Below are positions 1 to 7,313 of a stretch of DNA of 17,470 nt, piece after piece. How positions within the stretch are numbered: position 1 is the first letter of the stretch; every line of letters begins with the position of its first letter. Made by a program: the position numbers and the translations under genes. Under the pieces are notes generated by a model that did not search any database, was not told the DNA's origin, and saw only the letters and a program-made list of their open reading frames with translations. Source of the stretch: Bryobacterales bacterium (GTDB lineage Bacteria; Acidobacteriota; Terriglobia; Bryobacterales; Bryobacteraceae); NCBI GenBank assembly GCA_003487005.1, contig DNFG01000135.1:8495-25964 (forward strand), given 5' to 3'.

Positions 1-704
1 GAAGCGAAATAAATGACGTCTTTGGTGTCAATCACGCCCTTCGAGAAGGGTTCAAAGTGGGCGATGACGGACATGTACGCCATCACCTGAGCCCAGGCGG
101 CTGTTTCATAGCCGCCGACCCATTCGAAGACCCAGAGCAGGAGGCAGACGGCGAAGGTGACGCCGCCGGCGATGATCTGATTGCGGGTGGTGGTGGAGAT
201 GAAGGTGCCGATGGCAAGCAGGGCGCCGGCCTGCAGAATCAGCCCGAGCAGGCCGACGAGCAGGGGGAGTCCGTCGGGGTTGCCGTGGGCGAACAGGAAC
301 AGGAAGTTGAGCGAGCAAAGGCCCAGGGTCAGCGAATAGAGCAGCAGGGCGGCGAGCCATTTGCCGAGGATGATCTCCCAGTCGCGGACCGGGGAAGTGA
401 GCAGGAGTTCGATCGTCCCCGAGCGCTTCTCTTCGGCGAACAGGCGCATCGTGATCATCGGAATCAGGAAGAGGCCGACGACCGAGAAGTTCATCAACAT
501 GGGCCGGACGATCATCTCGTTCAGGTCCATCGGCATCGACCGGCCCATCACCTGGGCCTGGAGCGAGGAGTTGACGAAATAGGCGATGACGTTCCAGAAG
601 AAGAAGCCGAAGATGATGGCGTACATGGCCATCAGCAGGTAGGCGATGGGGGAGGCGAAGTAGGATTTGAGTTCCTTGCGGCAGATATTCCAGATGTTGC
701 TCAT
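1..704 (-). CDS. ABC-2 type transporter permease (GldF-like), 3' part cut by window edge
   Basis: This is the membrane subunit of an ABC-2 exporter in the inner membrane. It would pair with the ATPase encoded just upstream. The first 234 residues are visible. Hydrophobic segments lie at about residues 18-43 and 70-86, followed by three more between about 110 and 200. The cytoplasmic loop EEKRSGTIELLLTSPV (91-106) and the later AHFEPFSKGVIDTKD (215-229) are typical of the ABC-2/GldF permease family. The ATG at 704-702 overlaps the TGA of the ATPase gene (701-703) in an ATGA arrangement, which implies translational coupling. The substrate cannot be read from the sequence. GldF-type permeases are named for gliding motility but are widespread in non-gliding bacteria, where a GldG-like auxiliary protein often follows; that gene would lie outside this window. 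Confidence 0.9.
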   Translation of the reverse strand, partial: MSNIWNICRKELKSYFASPIAYLLMAMYAIIFGFFFWNVIAYFVNSSLQAQVMGRSMPMDLNEMIVRPMLMNFSVVGLFLIPMITMRLFAEEKRSGTIELLLTSPVRDWEIILGKWLAALLLYSLTLGLCSLNFLFLFAHGNPDGLPLLVGLLGLILQAGALLAIGTFISTTTRNQIIAGGVTFAVCLLLWVFEWVGGYETAAWAQVMAYMSVIAHFEPFSKGVIDTKDVIYFA

Positions 705-1678
705 TGGGCGGCCTCCTGGGTGGGAGCGGGGGCGGATTCAGTGGACGTGAGTTCGAGGAAGACCTCTTCGAGGCTGACCGCGACGGCGCGGAGTTCCTCG
801 AGTTCCCATCCGGATTCGATGACGGCGCGGGCGAGGGCGCCGCGGACATGGACGCCGGGTTCGGACTCGATCTCGAAGTGGACTGTGCCGCTCCGGGCGG
901 CGCGGCGGGTGAGCGTACTGACGCCGGGCACACCGCGAAGGGCGGATTCGAGCGCGGATTCATCCCGCGCGCTGCCGGGGTGCGCTTCCAGCGCGATGGC
1001 CTCCTGCCCGCGGAGGCGGCTGGTCAGATTGCGGACCGAATCGCGGGCGACCACTTGCCCGCGGGTGATGATGACCACCTCGTCGCAAGTCTGTTCGACT
1101 TCAGGCAGGATGTGCGTGGAAAGAATGATGGTGTGCTCGCCGGCCAGCGAGCGGATCAGGTCGCGGGTCTCGTGGATCTGTTTGGGGTCGAGGCCGGCGG
1201 TGGGTTCGTCCAGAATCAGGACATCCGGATTGTGGATGATGGCCTGGGCGAGGCCGACACGCTGGCGGTAGCCCTTGGAAAGCTTCGCAATCAACTTCTT
1301 GCTGACATCGGCGACATTGCAGCGCTCGGAGACCTCTCGAACCCGCTGGGCGAGGCTGGACGAGGGGATGCCCTTCAGGCGGCCGACGAAGGAGAGATAC
1401 TCGTGAACCTCCATTTCGGGGTAGACCGGCGGGCTTTCGGGGAGGTAGCCGATGCGTTTCTTGACCTCCATGGGTTGTTTGAGGACATCGAACCCGGCCA
1501 CGGTGGCAGTCCCGCTGGTGGGCGGCAGGAAGCAGGTCAGAATGCGCATTGTGGTCGTCTTTCCGGCGCCGTTGGGGCCCAGAAAGCCGACGATTCGGCC
1601 CTTGGGGACCTCGAAATCGATGTTCTGGACAGCCGGAAAGCGGTTGTATCGTTTGGTCAGGCCTTCAACTTTGATCAT
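701..1678 (-). CDS. ABC transporter ATP-binding protein (GldA/CcmA-like)
   Basis: This 325-residue nucleotide-binding subunit powers the ABC-2 exporter whose permease follows directly. Walker A is GPNGAGKT (34-41), the signature is LSKGY (133-137), Walker B with catalytic Glu is LILDEP (154-159), and the H-loop His is in STHIL (about 189). At the Q-loop position the sequence reads GYLPESPPVYPEM, the Glu-containing variant typical of GldA-type subunits. Residues after about 215 form the C-terminal extension common in drug/lipid exporter ATPases. The ATG at 1678 is chosen because the family N-terminus (MIKVEGLTKRY) begins there and a purine-rich AGGGATGGA lies just upstream. The frame stays open for 80 more codons upstream, but that stretch has no domain character and contains the promoter. 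Confidence 0.93.
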   Translation of the reverse strand: MIKVEGLTKRYNRFPAVQNIDFEVPKGRIVGFLGPNGAGKTTTMRILTCFLPPTSGTATVAGFDVLKQPMEVKKRIGYLPESPPVYPEMEVHEYLSFVGRLKGIPSSSLAQRVREVSERCNVADVSKKLIAKLSKGYRQRVGLAQAIIHNPDVLILDEPTAGLDPKQIHETRDLIRSLAGEHTIILSTHILPEVEQTCDEVVIITRGQVVARDSVRNLTSRLRGQEAIALEAHPGSARDESALESALRGVPGVSTLTRRAARSGTVHFEIESEPGVHVRGALARAVIESGWELEELRAVAVSLEEVFLELTSTESAPAPTQEAAQ

Positions 1679-1783
1679 GGTTCCATCCCTGGGAGTCAGG
1701 GTTTCCGCCGCCGGACGCGGCTCATTTGAATATATGGACGCAAGACCGTGGGTCTCCGGTTGAGGAGTGGGTCCAGCAAGTCC

Positions 1784-1813
1784 AGAATACGGAGGGTGCC
1801 GCGCAGGTGTCAA
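1784..1813 (-). promoter_or_regulatory. Predicted sigma70-type promoter of the ABC exporter operon
   Basis: On the minus strand a perfect -35 TTGACA (1813-1808) is followed after 18 bases by TATTCT (1789-1784), four of six matches to the -10 consensus. Transcription would begin near 1777 and leave a leader of about 100 bases before the ATPase start at 1678. The site lies inside the divergent gap between the ABC operon and the PilZ gene. This is motif matching by eye only. Confidence 0.55.
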
Positions 1814-1897
1814 TGCGGGCATGGCAGTACTAAACCGGTTCGGGGTATTCCGGTCGGGTTTTTCCATTGACTGAGAGTAAGTGTTTCCCCGTATGAT

Positions 1898-1902
1898 GGA
1901 GG
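1898..1902 (+). promoter_or_regulatory. Ribosome binding site fixing the PilZ start
   Basis: GGAGG lies 7 bases before the ATG at 1910. A GTG in the same frame at 1907 would be only 4 bases away, so the ATG is preferred. Confidence 0.75.
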
Positions 1903-1909
1903 TACTGTG

Positions 1910-2215
1910 ATGGACCAACGACGTTCGCGGCGCTATGAACTCCGGTTACCCGTGGAAGTGACGAGGGCGGGATCGCAGCGGGTGTCGGTGGCTGGGGAAA
2001 CCTGCAATGTGAGTTCAGCGGGAGTGTTGATCAAAGACCCGCCGGCGCAGGTGGAAGTGGGCCAACCGGTGGAGTATCTGATTGATTTGCCGACGGGCCG
2101 GCAGATGGGCGGTGTGCGGTTGCGGTGCATGGGGACGGTGGTCCGGTTGGACGAAGATCAGCAGACTCTGGCGGCAACGCTGGAGCGGTACGAATTCGTT
2201 CGCGGGGCGGCATAA
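1910..2215 (+). CDS. PilZ domain protein, stand-alone, probable cyclic di-GMP binder
   Basis: This 101-residue cytoplasmic protein consists of a single PilZ domain, the usual length for stand-alone members. The N-terminal arginine cluster RRSRRYELRLP (4-14) corresponds to the RxxxR loop, and NVSSAGVLI (about 35-43) matches the (D/N)xSxxG motif; together these bind cyclic di-GMP in characterised PilZ proteins. Both binding elements are present, so ligand binding is plausible, but no partner is evident. It is divergent from the ABC exporter operon and faces a convergent glycan-related operon, so a role in envelope or exopolysaccharide control is possible but unproven. Start chosen from the GGAGG at 1898-1902. 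Confidence 0.9.
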   Translation: MDQRRSRRYELRLPVEVTRAGSQRVSVAGETCNVSSAGVLIKDPPAQVEVGQPVEYLIDLPTGRQMGGVRLRCMGTVVRLDEDQQTLAATLERYEFVRGAA

Positions 2216-2344
2216 GCCTCCCGGCCCATCCGCGGTGGTCGAACTCAGTCTTCCGGCCAAGTGCAGCATGGAGAAAAGTGTGTCTGCGAGCAACGCCAGC
2301 ACATAGCGAAAATGTGGCGAATCTTTGATTGAATTGGCAAATAC

Positions 2345-2360
2345 TCACCCAAATGGGTGA
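2345..2360. repeat. Short perfect inverted repeat between convergent genes
   Basis: TCACCC-AAAT-GGGTGA forms a 6-base-pair stem with a 4-base loop. It sits in an AT-richer island between the PilZ gene (ends 2215) and the convergent pyruvyl transferase gene (ends 2401). Neither strand has a strong T-run after the stem (ATTCATG on plus, GTATTTGCC on minus), so it is at best a weak bidirectional terminator. It could alternatively be a protein-binding palindrome. The 185-base gap shows no other feature. Confidence 0.4.
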
Positions 2361-2400
2361 TTCATGACGCCATCTCTTTGGGTGGAGCCGGGTGGCGGGT

Positions 2401-3588
2401 TCAGGCGAGGCCGAGGAGGCGGGGGAGGGGGGCGAGGAGGCGCTGGTGGATGGCGGCGATCCGGGCGCGGGCATCGGCGATCCGGCGGCGTTCACGGTCC
2501 GGTCGGAGGGCGCAGTCGAGGACGCGCCCGGCGATGTGGGCGGGGGCGGCCGTTTCGATGTCGAAGTAGTTCGAGGCGAGGCCGACGTCGGTCCACATGT
2601 GGCCCTTGATGCCGTCTTCGGGTTGGTGGACGTAGAAGCCGGGGGTGCCCACGGCGGCGGCGATGATGGGCGAGTGGCATTCACAGCTCAAAACGGCGGC
2701 GGCGCGGGCGTAGGTGGAGGCGGCTTCGTCAGTGATCCAGTAATCGGGGCGGCGGACGACGAAGGGCTTGACGTCGGCCGGCAGGGGATTTTCGAGCAGT
2801 TCGGCCATGATGTCGACGGCGTAGGTCATCTCGGGGACGAGGAGGACTTTGCGGCGCGTCTGGCGGACCCAGGCGATGATGGCTTCGCGGAGTTTCGCGT
2901 GGTCGGGTTCGGCGTGGCGGGCGTTGAGGGTTTCGCGGCGATGGATCTCTTCCGGAGTCCAATTAGTGGGCCTGATCTTGTGATACGGGGTGACGCGGAG
3001 GCGGGGGACGACGCAGAGATAGCCGCCTTCGGCGAGGCCGTGCTTCCGGAGGAAGGCACTGGCGCGGGCGTCGTCGCTGAGTTGGAGGGCGAAGGTGGCG
3101 TCGGGGAAGAAGTCGAGGGGAGGGCCCTGAACGGGAGCCTGTTTGAGGTGGCCGAGGGAGAGGGTTTCGCGGGTGTAAACGAAGCGGGCGGATTCGAGCA
3201 GGGCCTTGAGTTCGGGGCCGAGGGCGGGCGTGGCGGGTTCGGCTGATGGCGGGACGGTGATGCCACAGACGCCCCAGGGTTTGGGCGTGATGGCGCGCCA
3301 GGCTTCGACGTGGGCGCGGGCGACGAGACCGGGGCCGGAGCCGTGGAGGAGGGCGTGGGCTTCGTCGATAGCGGCGCGAACCTCGGGGGCTCCGGGGTCG
3401 CCGGAAACGAAGCGGAGTTGGGGGAAGTGGCGGGCGAGCATTTCGCGGACGCCGCGGTCGAGGGCGTTGGACCAGAGGGTGATGCGCGCTTCGGGCAGGT
3501 GTTGTCCGAGCAGCGTTAGCAGGCCGGGGGTGTGGGCGATGTCGCCGATGTTGACGGTCTGCCAGCCGGAACGGAGGAGGAGGTTCAT
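2401..3588 (-). CDS. Polysaccharide pyruvyl transferase family protein
   Basis: This 395-residue cytoplasmic protein belongs to the family that adds pyruvate ketals from phosphoenolpyruvate to sugars of surface polysaccharides. Seen features: the N-terminus RSGWQTVNIGDIAHTPG (6-22) with the NxGD motif typical of the family; HGSGPGL (82-88); the RETLS segment (140-144); FPDATFAL (161-168); and a C-terminal SCECHSPIIAAAVGTPGF (301-318) resembling the family's sugar/donor-binding region. The acceptor is unknown. It follows the kelch gene by 17 bases and has no clear ribosome binding site of its own, suggesting translational coupling. The frame stays open far upstream, but the homologous part begins at this ATG. 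Members of this superfamily sometimes act on other substrates, so the exact reaction is uncertain. Confidence 0.8.
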   Translation of the reverse strand: MNLLLRSGWQTVNIGDIAHTPGLLTLLGQHLPEARITLWSNALDRGVREMLARHFPQLRFVSGDPGAPEVRAAIDEAHALLHGSGPGLVARAHVEAWRAITPKPWGVCGITVPPSAEPATPALGPELKALLESARFVYTRETLSLGHLKQAPVQGPPLDFFPDATFALQLSDDARASAFLRKHGLAEGGYLCVVPRLRVTPYHKIRPTNWTPEEIHRRETLNARHAEPDHAKLREAIIAWVRQTRRKVLLVPEMTYAVDIMAELLENPLPADVKPFVVRRPDYWITDEAASTYARAAAVLSCECHSPIIAAAVGTPGFYVHQPEDGIKGHMWTDVGLASNYFDIETAAPAHIAGRVLDCALRPDRERRRIADARARIAAIHQRLLAPLPRLLGLA

Positions 3589-3605
3589 GGAAGGGGGTCT
3601 CGTTG

Positions 3606-4553
3606 CTAGCCGGTCTTGGACCAGGTCCAGGAACCGCCGTCGAAGGTCCAGAAATCGCCGAAGGGTTGGGCTGGATTGGCGGCGCCGCCGAACAGGAGGA
3701 CGCGTTTGCGGGCGGCATCCCAGCAACAGGCGGCGCCCGCGCGGGCGGAAGGGGCGGCGGGGGTTTCGAGGAGTTTCCAGGACTGGCTCTCGAAGATCCA
3801 GGTATCGGCGAGGGGGTAGCCGTCGGTACCGGCGCCGCCGAACAGGACGACGGCATCGCGGTTCCCAACGGTGGCGAGGGAGTGGAGGTAGCGCGGCGGG
3901 GGGGCCTGATCGAGGAGGATCTGATTCCAGTTGGAGCGCTCCCAGAGCCAGGTATCGTTGCGGAAGCCGCGATCGCCGGCGTGTCCGCCGGTCATGATGG
4001 CGGATTTCCGGGGTTCGTACCAGGCCGCGCCGGCGCCGGAGCGGGGGGTGGGGCCCATGGCGTAGAGTTCGCGCCAGGAGCGGCCGTTCCATTCCCAGAC
4101 GTCATCGAGGGGTTTGGCGGAGGATTCGGTGTAGCCGCCGGCGAGCATGACGCGATCGTTGGCGAGGTGGAGGAAGAGGGCGTGGTTGCGGCGGGCGGCC
4201 ATCGGGCCGGCGGGGCCTTGATACCACTGGTGTCCGTCCCAAAGCCAGAGGTCGTTGAGGGGGCCGTTGGAGCCCTGGCCGCCGAACAGGAGGAGGCGTT
4301 TCGAGGAAGGATGGTAGGCGAGGGCGTGTCCGGTGCGGGGCGAGGGGCCGTTGCCTTGGTATTGTTCCCAGCGGCGGCCGTCCCAGAGCCAGGTATCGCC
4401 GAGAAGATTGCCATTGGCGGCCTGACCGCCGAACAGAAGGGAGTGGCGGCGGTTCGCGTGGTAGCCGAGGGCGCCCTGGAAGCGGGCGGGCGGACCTCCG
4501 CCTTGCGCGCGGAGCACGAAAGGAATGGTGAAGAACAGGTGGCGGCGCGTCAT
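3606..4553 (-). CDS. Six-bladed kelch-repeat beta-propeller, probably exported
   Basis: This 315-residue protein is built almost entirely of kelch repeats. The diagnostic Gly-Gly pairs fall at residues 42, 91, 139, 189, 239 and 289, a period of 48-50 residues. Each is followed by a WxxD/N-type strand and W (for example DTWLWDGRRW at 53-62 and DLWLWDGHQW at 101-110). Six repeats match one complete propeller. The N-terminus MTRRHLFFTIPFVLRAQG resembles a short twin-arginine-type signal, so export is likely but not certain. Kelch propellers bind proteins or sugars; some, such as galactose oxidase, are enzymes, but no catalytic signature was recognised. It is the first gene of a two-gene operon with the pyruvyl transferase. 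Its start is 43 bases from the divergent deacetylase start. The ribosome binding site is weak. Confidence 0.85.
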   Translation of the reverse strand: MTRRHLFFTIPFVLRAQGGGPPARFQGALGYHANRRHSLLFGGQAANGNLLGDTWLWDGRRWEQYQGNGPSPRTGHALAYHPSSKRLLLFGGQGSNGPLNDLWLWDGHQWYQGPAGPMAARRNHALFLHLANDRVMLAGGYTESSAKPLDDVWEWNGRSWRELYAMGPTPRSGAGAAWYEPRKSAIMTGGHAGDRGFRNDTWLWERSNWNQILLDQAPPPRYLHSLATVGNRDAVVLFGGAGTDGYPLADTWIFESQSWKLLETPAAPSARAGAACCWDAARKRVLLFGGAANPAQPFGDFWTFDGGSWTWSKTG

Positions 4554-4580
4554 GCCTCGCTTCTGTTAGGGTACACGGCA

Positions 4581-4585
4581 GGAGG
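4581..4585 (+). promoter_or_regulatory. Ribosome binding site of the polysaccharide deacetylase gene
   Basis: GGAGG lies 11 bases before the ATG at 4597, slightly long spacing. A GTG in the same frame at 4585 overlaps the motif itself and could not use it, so the ATG is preferred. Confidence 0.55.
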
Positions 4586-4596
4586 TGCGTTGTGCG

Positions 4597-5388
4597 ATGA
4601 CAAAGCAATGGAGACGACGAGAGTTTCTGGCGGCGGCAGCGGTGATGACCGCGGCGCCGTGGCCCGCGGGCAAGCGGGGGGCGGTGAGCCTGACATTCGA
4701 TGATGCCCGGCCGAGCCAGTTGGATCCGGGGATGGCGCTGCTGGAGAAGGGCGGGGCGCGGGCGACGTTCTATGTATCGCCGCAGCGGGTCCGCGAGCGG
4801 ACGGCGGACTGGAAGGCGGTGCTGAAGGCGGGTCACGAGATCGGCAACCACACGAAGAGCCATCCGTGTACGGGAAACTACGCGTTTTCGCGCAAAAACG
4901 CGCTCGAAACGTTCGATTTGACGCGGATGGAGCGCGATCTGGACGAGGCGACGGCGGAGATCAGGGAGATGCTGGGGGTGACGCCGGAGTGTTTCGCGTA
5001 TCCATGCGGGCAGACGTACGTGGGCCGGGGGGAGCAGTTGAAGAGCTACATTCCGCTGGTGGCGAAGCGGTTTGTGAGCGGGCGCGGGTATCTGAATGAG
5101 GCGGCGAACGATCCGGAGATTTGCGACCTGGCGTACCTGATGGGGACGGGCTACGACCAGATGCCGTTTACGGAAGTAAAAAGGCTGATGGACGCGGCGG
5201 CGCGCGAGGGGCGGTGGCTGATTCTGGTGGGGCACGACATGGGGGCGAAGAAGTTTCAGTCGGTGGAGGCGGAGATTCTGGTGGAGACGTGCCGGTACGC
5301 GAACGATCCGGCGAACGGTTTATGGCTGGCGACGGTGGGGGAAGTGGCCCGGCACGTGGCGGGACAAAGAAAAAGCGGCGCGCTCTGA
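4597..5388 (+). CDS. Polysaccharide deacetylase (NodB/CE4 family), Tat-type signal
   Basis: This 263-residue enzyme is predicted to be exported and to remove acetyl groups from a glycan by metal-dependent hydrolysis. NodB motif 1 is TFDDA (33-37), giving the catalytic base and metal-binding Asp; motif 2 is HEIGNHTKSH (80-89) with the metal-ligand histidines 85 and 89; motif 3 is a variant FAYPCGQT (133-140) in place of the usual RxPYG; the C-terminal histidine is in LVGHD (about 213). The catalytic set therefore looks intact. The N-terminus RRREFLAAAAVM matches a twin-arginine signal. It is divergent from the kelch/pyruvyl transferase operon, suggesting a shared glycan theme, and convergent with htrA, whose terminator lies inside its last codons. 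The substrate (peptidoglycan, chitin-like or exopolysaccharide) cannot be determined. Confidence 0.9.
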   Translation: MTKQWRRREFLAAAAVMTAAPWPAGKRGAVSLTFDDARPSQLDPGMALLEKGGARATFYVSPQRVRERTADWKAVLKAGHEIGNHTKSHPCTGNYAFSRKNALETFDLTRMERDLDEATAEIREMLGVTPECFAYPCGQTYVGRGEQLKSYIPLVAKRFVSGRGYLNEAANDPEICDLAYLMGTGYDQMPFTEVKRLMDAAAREGRWLILVGHDMGAKKFQSVEAEILVETCRYANDPANGLWLATVGEVARHVAGQRKSGAL

Positions 5389-5403
5389 GGCGGGCGCGCC
5401 GCT
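5374..5403 (-). terminator. Intrinsic terminator of the htrA transcript
   Basis: AGCGGCGCGC (5374-5383) and GCGCGCCGCT (5394-5403) are perfect 10-base inverted repeats with a 10-base loop. Read on the minus strand the stem is followed by TTTTCTTTGT, a good U-tract, and it lies 28 bases past the htrA stop. On the plus strand no T-run follows. The left arm overlaps the last codons and stop of the deacetylase gene. Confidence 0.8.
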
Positions 5404-5431
5404 GCGGTCGTGCTTGCGGGGAGGTTGACCG

Positions 5432-7021
5432 TTATTCGTTGGGGAGGGTTCCGCTCAGGTAGGTGCCGGTCCATGTGACGGCGCCGCGGCCCTGGACGCC
5501 GAGGGGGCGCATGACGCGGAAAGCGACGGCATTGCCGGGTTTGAGGGTGGACGCGATTTTGCGGACATCCTCGAAGGAGGCGACGCCCTGGCGGTTGATG
5601 GAGACGATGACGTCGCGCTCGCGGACGCCGATTTCCTCGGCGAAGGAGCCTTCCTCGACGGCGGTGACCATGACGCCACCCTCGGCGGTGAACTCCATCT
5701 CCTTGCGTTCGGCTTCAGAGAGGGGCCGGACGCCGATGCCGAAGCGGGCACTGGTGGGCGCGCCTTCATCGGGGTTGGTCATTTCGGGGCGGCGGCGGGA
5801 GGCGAAGCGGGGGTCGTCCTTGAAGACCTCTTCGCGGTCCTGGATGGTGACTTTGCGAGTCAGTTTCTGACCCTCGCGGTCGAGGGTGAGGGTGACTTCG
5901 GTGCCGGAGGGCATGTCGGAGACGCGGCCGACGAGGTCGTCGCCGTCCTTGATGGGCTTGCCGTTGAGGGCGATCAGGATGTCTTCCGGCTTGACGCCCG
6001 CCTTTTCGGCAGGACCGCCCGGCTGGACGCTTTCGACGATGACGCCGCTGTCAAAGCCGAGGGCTTTGAGGGTTTCGGGTTTGGGGTCCTTCGGGAAAGA
6101 GATGCCGATGGAGCCACGGGAGACGCGGCCCATGGAAATCACCATGTTATAGACCTTGGCGGCCATGTTCATGGGCAGGGCGAAGCCGATGCCCTGGTAG
6201 CCGCCGGAACTGGTGGCGATCATGGTGTTGACGCCGATGACCTCGCCGTTGATGTTGACGAGAGGTCCGCCGGAGTTGCCGGGGTTGATGGCGGCGTCGG
6301 TCTGGATAAAGCGCTGGAACTGCTGGGCGATGTCGCGTCCGGTGGCGGAGACGATGCCGGCGGTGACGGAGGTTTCGAGGCCGAAGGGGGCGCCGATGGC
6401 GACGGCCCAATCGCCGACCTGGACGCCGTCGGAGTTGGCGATCTTGACGGGTTTGAGGGCTTTACCGGCATCGATTTTGATGATGGCGATGTCGGTTTCG
6501 GGGTCGGAGCCGATCAATTTGGCGGGATACTCGGCCTTTTCGCCAGTCAGGCGGACCTTGATCTTGGCGGCGTCATCGACGACGTGGAGGTTGGTGAGGA
6601 TATAGCCGTTCTTGTCGACGATGAAGCCGGAACCGGAGCCTTCCCGGCGGCGGGGCGGGGCCTGTTCGCCGAAAGGCATGCCGAAGAAGCGCTCGAAGGG
6701 GGCCATCATGCCGTCGGGGTCCTGCGGTTGCTGCTGGCGCTGCTGGGGATTGCGGCGGCGGGTGGTCTGAATGGGCTTCGATTCGGTGCTGATAAAAACG
6801 ACGGACGGTTCGAGTTGCTGGGCGATGCGGGTGAACTCGTTTTCGAGGGTTTTGGTGGGGGGAATGGTGAGCGGCGTGGCGTCAGGCGCGGCCTGCTGGC
6901 TGCGCGCGGCAGAGACGCCCGTCGTGAAGAAGGTGCCGATGACCACTCCGGCGGAAAGGGTCAGAGCCAGCATGCTGACAGAGAGCATGCGGTCACGGGA
7001 GATCTTGCGAATCCAGCTCAT
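5432..7021 (-). CDS. htrA: HtrA/Deg-type periplasmic serine protease with two PDZ domains
   Basis: This 529-residue, envelope-located protease/chaperone degrades or refolds damaged exported proteins. An N-terminal hydrophobic segment (about 13-38) acts as a signal anchor or cleavable signal. The trypsin-like catalytic triad is complete: His146 in TNLHVVDD, Asp177 in DPETDIAII and Ser250 in NPGNSGGPLV. Two PDZ domains follow at about 302-395 and 426-508. A Gln/Arg/Pro-rich stretch (about 85-105) sits in the position of the LA loop that controls activity in DegP/DegQ. Length and layout fit the family. The ribosome binding site is weak (AAAGAAACAAAG). A possible promoter lies at 7072-7101 and a strong terminator follows. 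DegP cannot be told from DegQ function by sequence alone. Confidence 0.95.
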   Translation of the reverse strand: MSWIRKISRDRMLSVSMLALTLSAGVVIGTFFTTGVSAARSQQAAPDATPLTIPPTKTLENEFTRIAQQLEPSVVFISTESKPIQTTRRRNPQQRQQQPQDPDGMMAPFERFFGMPFGEQAPPRRREGSGSGFIVDKNGYILTNLHVVDDAAKIKVRLTGEKAEYPAKLIGSDPETDIAIIKIDAGKALKPVKIANSDGVQVGDWAVAIGAPFGLETSVTAGIVSATGRDIAQQFQRFIQTDAAINPGNSGGPLVNINGEVIGVNTMIATSSGGYQGIGFALPMNMAAKVYNMVISMGRVSRGSIGISFPKDPKPETLKALGFDSGVIVESVQPGGPAEKAGVKPEDILIALNGKPIKDGDDLVGRVSDMPSGTEVTLTLDREGQKLTRKVTIQDREEVFKDDPRFASRRRPEMTNPDEGAPTSARFGIGVRPLSEAERKEMEFTAEGGVMVTAVEEGSFAEEIGVRERDVIVSINRQGVASFEDVRKIASTLKPGNAVAFRVMRPLGVQGRGAVTWTGTYLSGTLPNE

Positions 7022-7071
7022 AGCTTTGTTTCTTTAGACGTACGAAATGGTCAGGAGGTCTTTCGCTTTCT

Positions 7072-7101
7072 ATTATGGGGCGGATCGGGCGGGCATGCCA
7101 C
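7072..7101 (-). promoter_or_regulatory. Possible htrA promoter
   Basis: On the minus strand GTGGCA (7101-7096) and CATAAT (7077-7072) are separated by 18 bases, matching the sigma70 consensus in four and five of six positions. Transcription would start near 7065, about 44 bases before the htrA ATG. No sigmaE-like GGAACTT -35 was seen here. Confidence 0.35.
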
Positions 7102-7299
7102 CCACCCGGAACCTCTCACTGGGATGGATGTTGAAGAGTGCCGGGAAGTTTCGCCCGGGGGCGGGAATCGGCGGAGCGGGGGGGGCGGTGGAGGCGTTCA
7201 CACCGGGTCGAAGAAAATATCTCGCTTATATTGTTGGGGTTGCGGGCTGTGGGGGTTCGGCGGGCGGGTTTGGGTGTTTTCTGATGGGTGTGGATGGAG

Positions 7300-7304
7300 A
7301 GGAG
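7300..7304 (+). promoter_or_regulatory. Ribosome binding site deciding the start of the 1016-residue gene
   Basis: AGGAG, inside a purine run GAGAGGAGA, lies 9 bases before the GTG at 7314. Neither the in-frame ATG at 7284 nor the one at 7047 has a comparable site. Confidence 0.6.
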
Positions 7305-7313
7305 ACGCCCAGA

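Larger units (their letters stand above)
7022..7313. other. Divergent intergenic region between htrA and the 1016-residue gene
   Basis: About 290 bases separate the two divergent starts. A possible htrA promoter lies at its left end and a ribosome binding site for the plus-strand gene at its right end. An AT-richer patch at 7211-7235 includes TATATT (7227-7232), a possible -10 for the plus-strand gene, but no acceptable -35 was found at the right distance. The plus frame of the large gene stays open back to an ATG at 7047. That stretch lacks the strong G-ending codon bias of the gene body and would encode a Gly/Ala-rich tract, so it is read as untranslated leader. Confidence 0.5.

Noticed and set aside
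57..1271. Long open frame on the plus strand opposite the ABC exporter genes
   Set aside because: Low-complexity Gly/Asp/Glu-rich product antisense to clear ABC motifs; a by-product of GC-rich skewed sequence.
1867..1897. TTGACT and TATGAT upstream of the PilZ gene looked like a promoter
   Set aside because: The spacing is 19 bases, and the predicted transcript start (about 1904) would fall after the GGAGG at 1898-1902, leaving no ribosome binding site.
2392..3246. 284-residue open frame on the plus strand opposite the pyruvyl transferase gene
   Set aside because: Repetitive Gly/Ala/Glu-rich product with no domain; the opposite strand holds a recognisable family.
3603..4703. 366-residue open frame on the plus strand opposite the kelch gene
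   Set aside because: Its repeats are only the antisense image of the kelch blades; it also runs into the deacetylase gene in another frame.
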